DNA of 64,000 bases from an uncultured Treponema sp. (GTDB lineage: Bacteria; Spirochaetota; Spirochaetia; Treponematales; Treponemataceae). Shown here one piece after another: positions 61,134-64,000 of the stretch (its first letter is position 1; each line of letters starts with the position of its first letter). The notes beneath the pieces are model-generated. The model was not told the DNA's origin and did no database searches. It saw only the letters and a list, made by a program, of their open reading frames with translations. The position numbers and the translations under genes were made by a program. The stretch lies in the NCBI GenBank assembly GCA_946411505.1, contig CAMKEG010000001.1:62001-126000 (forward strand), read 5' to 3'.

Positions 61134-62030
61134 ATGAGAAAAATTATTTTATCCATTTTGCTGGCGGCGTTTTTTGCCAGCCTTTCTTCTGCCTATACCG
61201 GAGCGGACGTCAACGGCAAGATTGATTCCTTTGCGAATGAAATAAATTTGACTGTGGCCGCCGCCGCCACGCAGCAGAACGTCTACTCTCAGGCGTGGAT
61301 AGGAAAGCTGTTTCCTTCGGCGCCGCCGCATTTTGCAGTCGGAATTGAGGCCGGCGCGACAAGATTCAATTTAAAGCCCTTGAAGGACGCCGTTGAAATC
61401 TTTGGAATGAACGGCGCGCCAAGCGACCTGGTGTATCCCACCATCACGGCCAACGCAAGAATCGGCGGCTTTGTCTTGCCCTTTGACATAGGCTTTTCGG
61501 CGATGTACTTGGACTTGAGCGACATGAGCTCTTTGGCCGACGGCTTCGGCTTGAACTTTTTTGACATCGGCGGAGACTTCCGGTACGCGATTTTAAAGGG
61601 AGAAGGGCTTTTGCCGCAAGTTTCCGTGGGCTTTGGATATTATTACATTGGCGGAAAAGTTTCGTTCAAAAGGGACGGCTTGGCCGCCAATCTTGACTAC
61701 TCAAGCCACACGATGTTCTTGCAGGCGCAAATTTCAAAAACAATTATTTTCTTCACGCCATATTTGGGCTTTAGGGGAATTTTTTCCAACGCGACTACAA
61801 ATTGGTCTTGGGCTGCGTCGGCGTCAAAGGCGGCGTCGTCGCCAATGTACGGAGACGCCGTTTTGGGCGGCGCCGGAAAATCTTCGTTCGGCTTTTTTGA
61901 CAAGGCCATGCCGCAAGTCTACGGCGGCTTTGGAATGAATTTTTCATTTTTCGCGCTGAACCTTGGCGCCGCCTACGAGTTCACTAACAAAATCTGGGGC
62001 GCGGACATAAGCCTCCGCTTCCAAATGTAG
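61134..62030 (+). CDS. Outer-membrane beta-barrel protein
   Basis: 298 residues from ATG 61134. The signal peptide ILSILLAAFFASLSSA is followed by alternating strands with Gly/Tyr/Phe pattern (HFAVGIEAGATRFNL, ITANARIGGFVLPFDIGFSAMYLDL, VSVGFGYYYIGGKVSF, MNFSFFALNLGAAYEF), ending in ADISLRFQM, whose terminal aromatic strand suits BamA recognition. Spirochaete porin-like barrel, function unknown. TATAAT and GGGAA precede the ATG. Confidence 0.8.
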   Translation: MRKIILSILLAAFFASLSSAYTGADVNGKIDSFANEINLTVAAAATQQNVYSQAWIGKLFPSAPPHFAVGIEAGATRFNLKPLKDAVEIFGMNGAPSDLVYPTITANARIGGFVLPFDIGFSAMYLDLSDMSSLADGFGLNFFDIGGDFRYAILKGEGLLPQVSVGFGYYYIGGKVSFKRDGLAANLDYSSHTMFLQAQISKTIIFFTPYLGFRGIFSNATTNWSWAASASKAASSPMYGDAVLGGAGKSSFGFFDKAMPQVYGGFGMNFSFFALNLGAAYEFTNKIWGADISLRFQM

Positions 62031-62038
62031 CGGGGAAG

Positions 62039-62067
62039 TTGAAACAAAATCTTTTTTAGTGTATAAT
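62039..62067 (+). promoter_or_regulatory. Promoter of the ankyrin-murG genes (leaderless)
   Basis: TTGAAA (62039-62044), 17-bp spacer, TATAAT (62062-62067). ATG 62074 is 6 nt after the -10, so the message would start at about the initiation codon. Confidence 0.72.
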
Positions 62068-62073
62068 TGTCCA

Positions 62074-62970
62074 ATGAACTGGTTGATTGTATACACTCCA
62101 AAAAACGAGGAAGATTGTTCCGAGTTGAGGGGATTTTTTAAAAGAAACAAGATTTCTGTAAAGACCGCCTTGCTTGAAAAAGACGCCGACTTTTTGCCTT
62201 CAGGAACGGCGTCAAAGCTCAAGCTTTATTCGCATTGCGCGATTCTCGCCGACAAGGTTCCCGGAAAAAACGAGGCTTTCGCTTGGGGCTTGGCGCTTGG
62301 ACTTGGCTTGGACGTTTACGCAGTAAAAAGCGAATGGACGGCGCAGGCAAAAAAATGCGGCGCGCTTAAAGACTTTGAATCCTTTGACCGGCTTTTGGCC
62401 TTTTTGGAAAACAACATTTCCGCCCTCGATTTGGAATGCAAAAAGAAATCCGCCTGGAAAAAACTTTTTGACAGCGGCAATCCCTTTACCGGCGACGCCC
62501 TTTCTGTCCACGTAAAGAAGGACAATCGCGACATCGTCCAGACATACATCGACGCGGGAATGAGCCTCAACGAGCGCGACGCGGAAGGCGTTCCGATGCT
62601 CAACATAGCGATTCGCGCGGAGCAAGTCGAAGAAGTAAAATGGATGCTCGGCCAGAATGTGGACCTTGACGCCGTTTCAAAAGACAGGGGCTATTCCGCG
62701 CTCATGGATTGCGTTTGGAAAAAGAATTTGGAGCTTGCGAAAATATTGGTGGAAAAGGGCGTCAACTTGGACTTTGTCTCAAGCGACAACCAATCCGCCT
62801 TGACGCTGGCCGTAGGAGAGGGCAACGCCGAAATGGTTAAAATACTTTCCGACGCCGGAGCCAGTCCCGACAAATTTGACGCTTTGGGAATGTCGGCTTG
62901 GACATACGCCAAGCTTTTCAAGCGCCAAGACTTGCTTTCATTAATGGAAAAGAACCATCATGGACAATAA
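62074..62970 (+). CDS. Ankyrin-repeat protein with a TIR-like N-terminal domain
   Basis: 298 residues from ATG 62074. Residues about 155-290 are ankyrin repeats (KKDNRDIVQTYIDAGMSLNERD, RAEQVEEVKWMLGQNVDLDAVS, KKNLELAKILVEKGVNLDFVS, GEGNAEMVKILSDAGASPDKFD). The N-terminal 110 residues fold like a small Rossmann or TIR-like domain: WLIVYTPK, then LYSHCAILADKVPGKNEAFAWGLALGLGLDVYAV. In active TIR enzymes a Glu stands where Ala70 (FAWG) does here. No export signal. Overlaps murG by 11 bp, so the two are probably co-translated. Confidence 0.8.
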   Translation: MNWLIVYTPKNEEDCSELRGFFKRNKISVKTALLEKDADFLPSGTASKLKLYSHCAILADKVPGKNEAFAWGLALGLGLDVYAVKSEWTAQAKKCGALKDFESFDRLLAFLENNISALDLECKKKSAWKKLFDSGNPFTGDALSVHVKKDNRDIVQTYIDAGMSLNERDAEGVPMLNIAIRAEQVEEVKWMLGQNVDLDAVSKDRGYSALMDCVWKKNLELAKILVEKGVNLDFVSSDNQSALTLAVGEGNAEMVKILSDAGASPDKFDALGMSAWTYAKLFKRQDLLSLMEKNHHGQ

Positions 62971-64000
62971 GACGCTTGTTGTCGCCTTTACCGGCGGCGG
63001 AACCGGCGGACACATCTATCCAGGTCTTGCGGTGGCCGACGCGTTGCGGCAAAAATTTCATCAGGCGGGAAAGGAAGTCAAAATAATTTGGATTGGCTCC
63101 CTTTCAAAGATGGACAAGGAAATTGTCTTGAAGGCGCGGGACAAAGACGGCCGCGCGTCCGCCGACAAGTTTTATGGAATCCCAAGCGGAAAAATGCGCC
63201 GCTATTTTTCTGTAAAAAATTTCATCGACCTATTTAAAATTTTCTTCGGCTTTGTCTGCGCTTTTTTCGCGCTCTTGGCTTCAAGGCCCCGCTTTTTGTT
63301 TTCAAAGGGCGGCTTTGTTTCCGTTCCGCCTTGCCTTGCTGCAAAACTTTTGGGAATAAAAGTCTTTACCCACGAATGCGATTTCACTCCAGGCCTTGCC
63401 ACAAGAATCAACTCTAAATTTGCCGACAAGATTTTGCTTAGCTACGAAGAGACTAGGGAGTTTTTTGCGAACGGCTCGTCTTCAAAGTTTGCGGTCACAG
63501 GAAATCCTGTCCGCCCGGTCTTTTACGGCGCCAATCCCAAAAACGGCCTAAAGTTTTTGGGACTTGAAAAAAAGTCCAAGCCAATCTTGCTTGTTATGGG
63601 CGGTTCGTTGGGCGCGGCGCAAATAAACGAAATTGTCTGGAAAAATCTTTCTTGGCTTTGTCAAAATTTCATCGTGGTCCACCAGACCGGCCAAAAAAAT
63701 TCCGGCCTTTTGCCAAAGGATTTGACGGAGGAAGAAAGGGCTTTTTACCATCCTTACGCCTTCATTTATTCCGAGATGCCGGATTTAATGGCGGCCGCGG
63801 ACATAGTTCTTTCCAGGGCCGGAGCCAATTCCATTTGGGAAAGCGCCGTTTTGGAAAAGCCGATGATTTTGATTCCGCTTGAAGGCGCGGGGACGCGCGG
63901 CGACCAAGTTGACAACGCCGAATATTTTGAAAGGAGGGGCGCGGCCTTGGTCTTGACAAAAAGCACGATGAACGAAAATTCCTTGCAGAACGCGCTGGCC
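62960..64000 (+). CDS. murG: UDP-GlcNAc:lipid I N-acetylglucosaminyltransferase MurG, partial
   Basis: 347 codons from ATG 62960 to the window edge; the C-terminus is missing. FTGGGTGGHIYPGLAVADAL is the acceptor-binding glycine loop, FSKGGFVSVPPCLAAKLLGI, HECDFTPGLATRI and MGGSLGAAQIN follow, and SRAGANSIWESAVLEKPMILIPL is the UDP-GlcNAc site. It makes lipid II from lipid I at the inner membrane face. The usual HEQN of the donor site reads HECD. Confidence 0.94.
   Translation, partial: MDNKTLVVAFTGGGTGGHIYPGLAVADALRQKFHQAGKEVKIIWIGSLSKMDKEIVLKARDKDGRASADKFYGIPSGKMRRYFSVKNFIDLFKIFFGFVCAFFALLASRPRFLFSKGGFVSVPPCLAAKLLGIKVFTHECDFTPGLATRINSKFADKILLSYEETREFFANGSSSKFAVTGNPVRPVFYGANPKNGLKFLGLEKKSKPILLVMGGSLGAAQINEIVWKNLSWLCQNFIVVHQTGQKNSGLLPKDLTEEERAFYHPYAFIYSEMPDLMAAADIVLSRAGANSIWESAVLEKPMILIPLEGAGTRGDQVDNAEYFERRGAALVLTKSTMNENSLQNALA

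Noticed and set aside
1..64000. CRISPR arrays, prophage, insertion sequences
   Set aside because: No regularly spaced repeats, transposase, integrase or phage structural genes are visible.

Overview
The window is a chromosomal segment of a spirochaete, most likely a Treponema-type species of moderate to high GC. Pointers are the flagellar order flbB-fliK-flgD-flgE, a eukaryotic-type hexokinase, a signal peptidase I with a very large insertion, a 29-residue bS22/COX24-type ribosomal protein, treponemal-style lipoproteins and outer-membrane proteins, and many short or leaderless mRNAs behind sigma-70 promoters. Both ends cut a gene: an unknown membrane protein on the left and murG on the right.

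Layout. 1-7226 (-): a five-gene, translationally coupled operon with a 932-residue acidic repeat protein, an unknown protein, two tandem DUF115/MptE-like proteins and a membrane protein. 7380-10961: FtsB/DivIC-like protein and TsaC, then a GT8 glycosyltransferase with a PlsC-like acyltransferase, then a periplasmic helical protein. 11161-15078: RlmI-like methyltransferase, first MiaA, small protein, TatD and HPt. 15126-18834: LepB and a lipoprotein whose central region looks like a leukocidin-type pore-forming stem. 18930-27714 (+): secA, envelope proteins, Nudix, UDG and priA in tight order. 35778-27749 (-): rpoZ, second miaA, bS22-like, dxs, folP, cdaA, cdaR, acpS, DUF2225 and truA, coupling isoprenoid, folate and c-di-AMP synthesis. 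35915-43486: recO, recJ, a secreted protein (-), rpsT, HU, bactofilin, rho and rpmE. 43494-49334: RlmK-like methyltransferase (-) and a 1541-residue lipoprotein with a formylglycine-enzyme/C-type-lectin-fold domain. 49429-49806: a compact convergent locus that I read as a type I toxin-antitoxin system. 49879-55450: DEAD helicase, ABC-F protein and UvrD/PcrA. 55576-60793: hexokinase coupled to flagellar genes. 60933-64000: tRNA-Phe, outer-membrane barrel, ankyrin protein and murG.

Two non-coding systems are the most interesting. (1) At 49.5-49.8 kb a 32-residue hydrophobic peptide (-), which no long-ORF search would report, faces a roughly 96-nt antisense RNA (+). Both have near-consensus promoters with 17-bp spacers, the antisense RNA ends in a textbook terminator, and an 11-bp inverted repeat next to both start points would let a full-length toxin mRNA fold back 5' to 3'. 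(2) Two intergenic copies (10978-11125 and 40063-40211, opposite orientation) of a roughly 150-bp element keep the same nested stems with different paired bases, while the unpaired segments are nearly identical. The imperfect pairs in both copies become G.U on the same strand. This is the signature of a conserved RNA fold, and I do not recognise the family.
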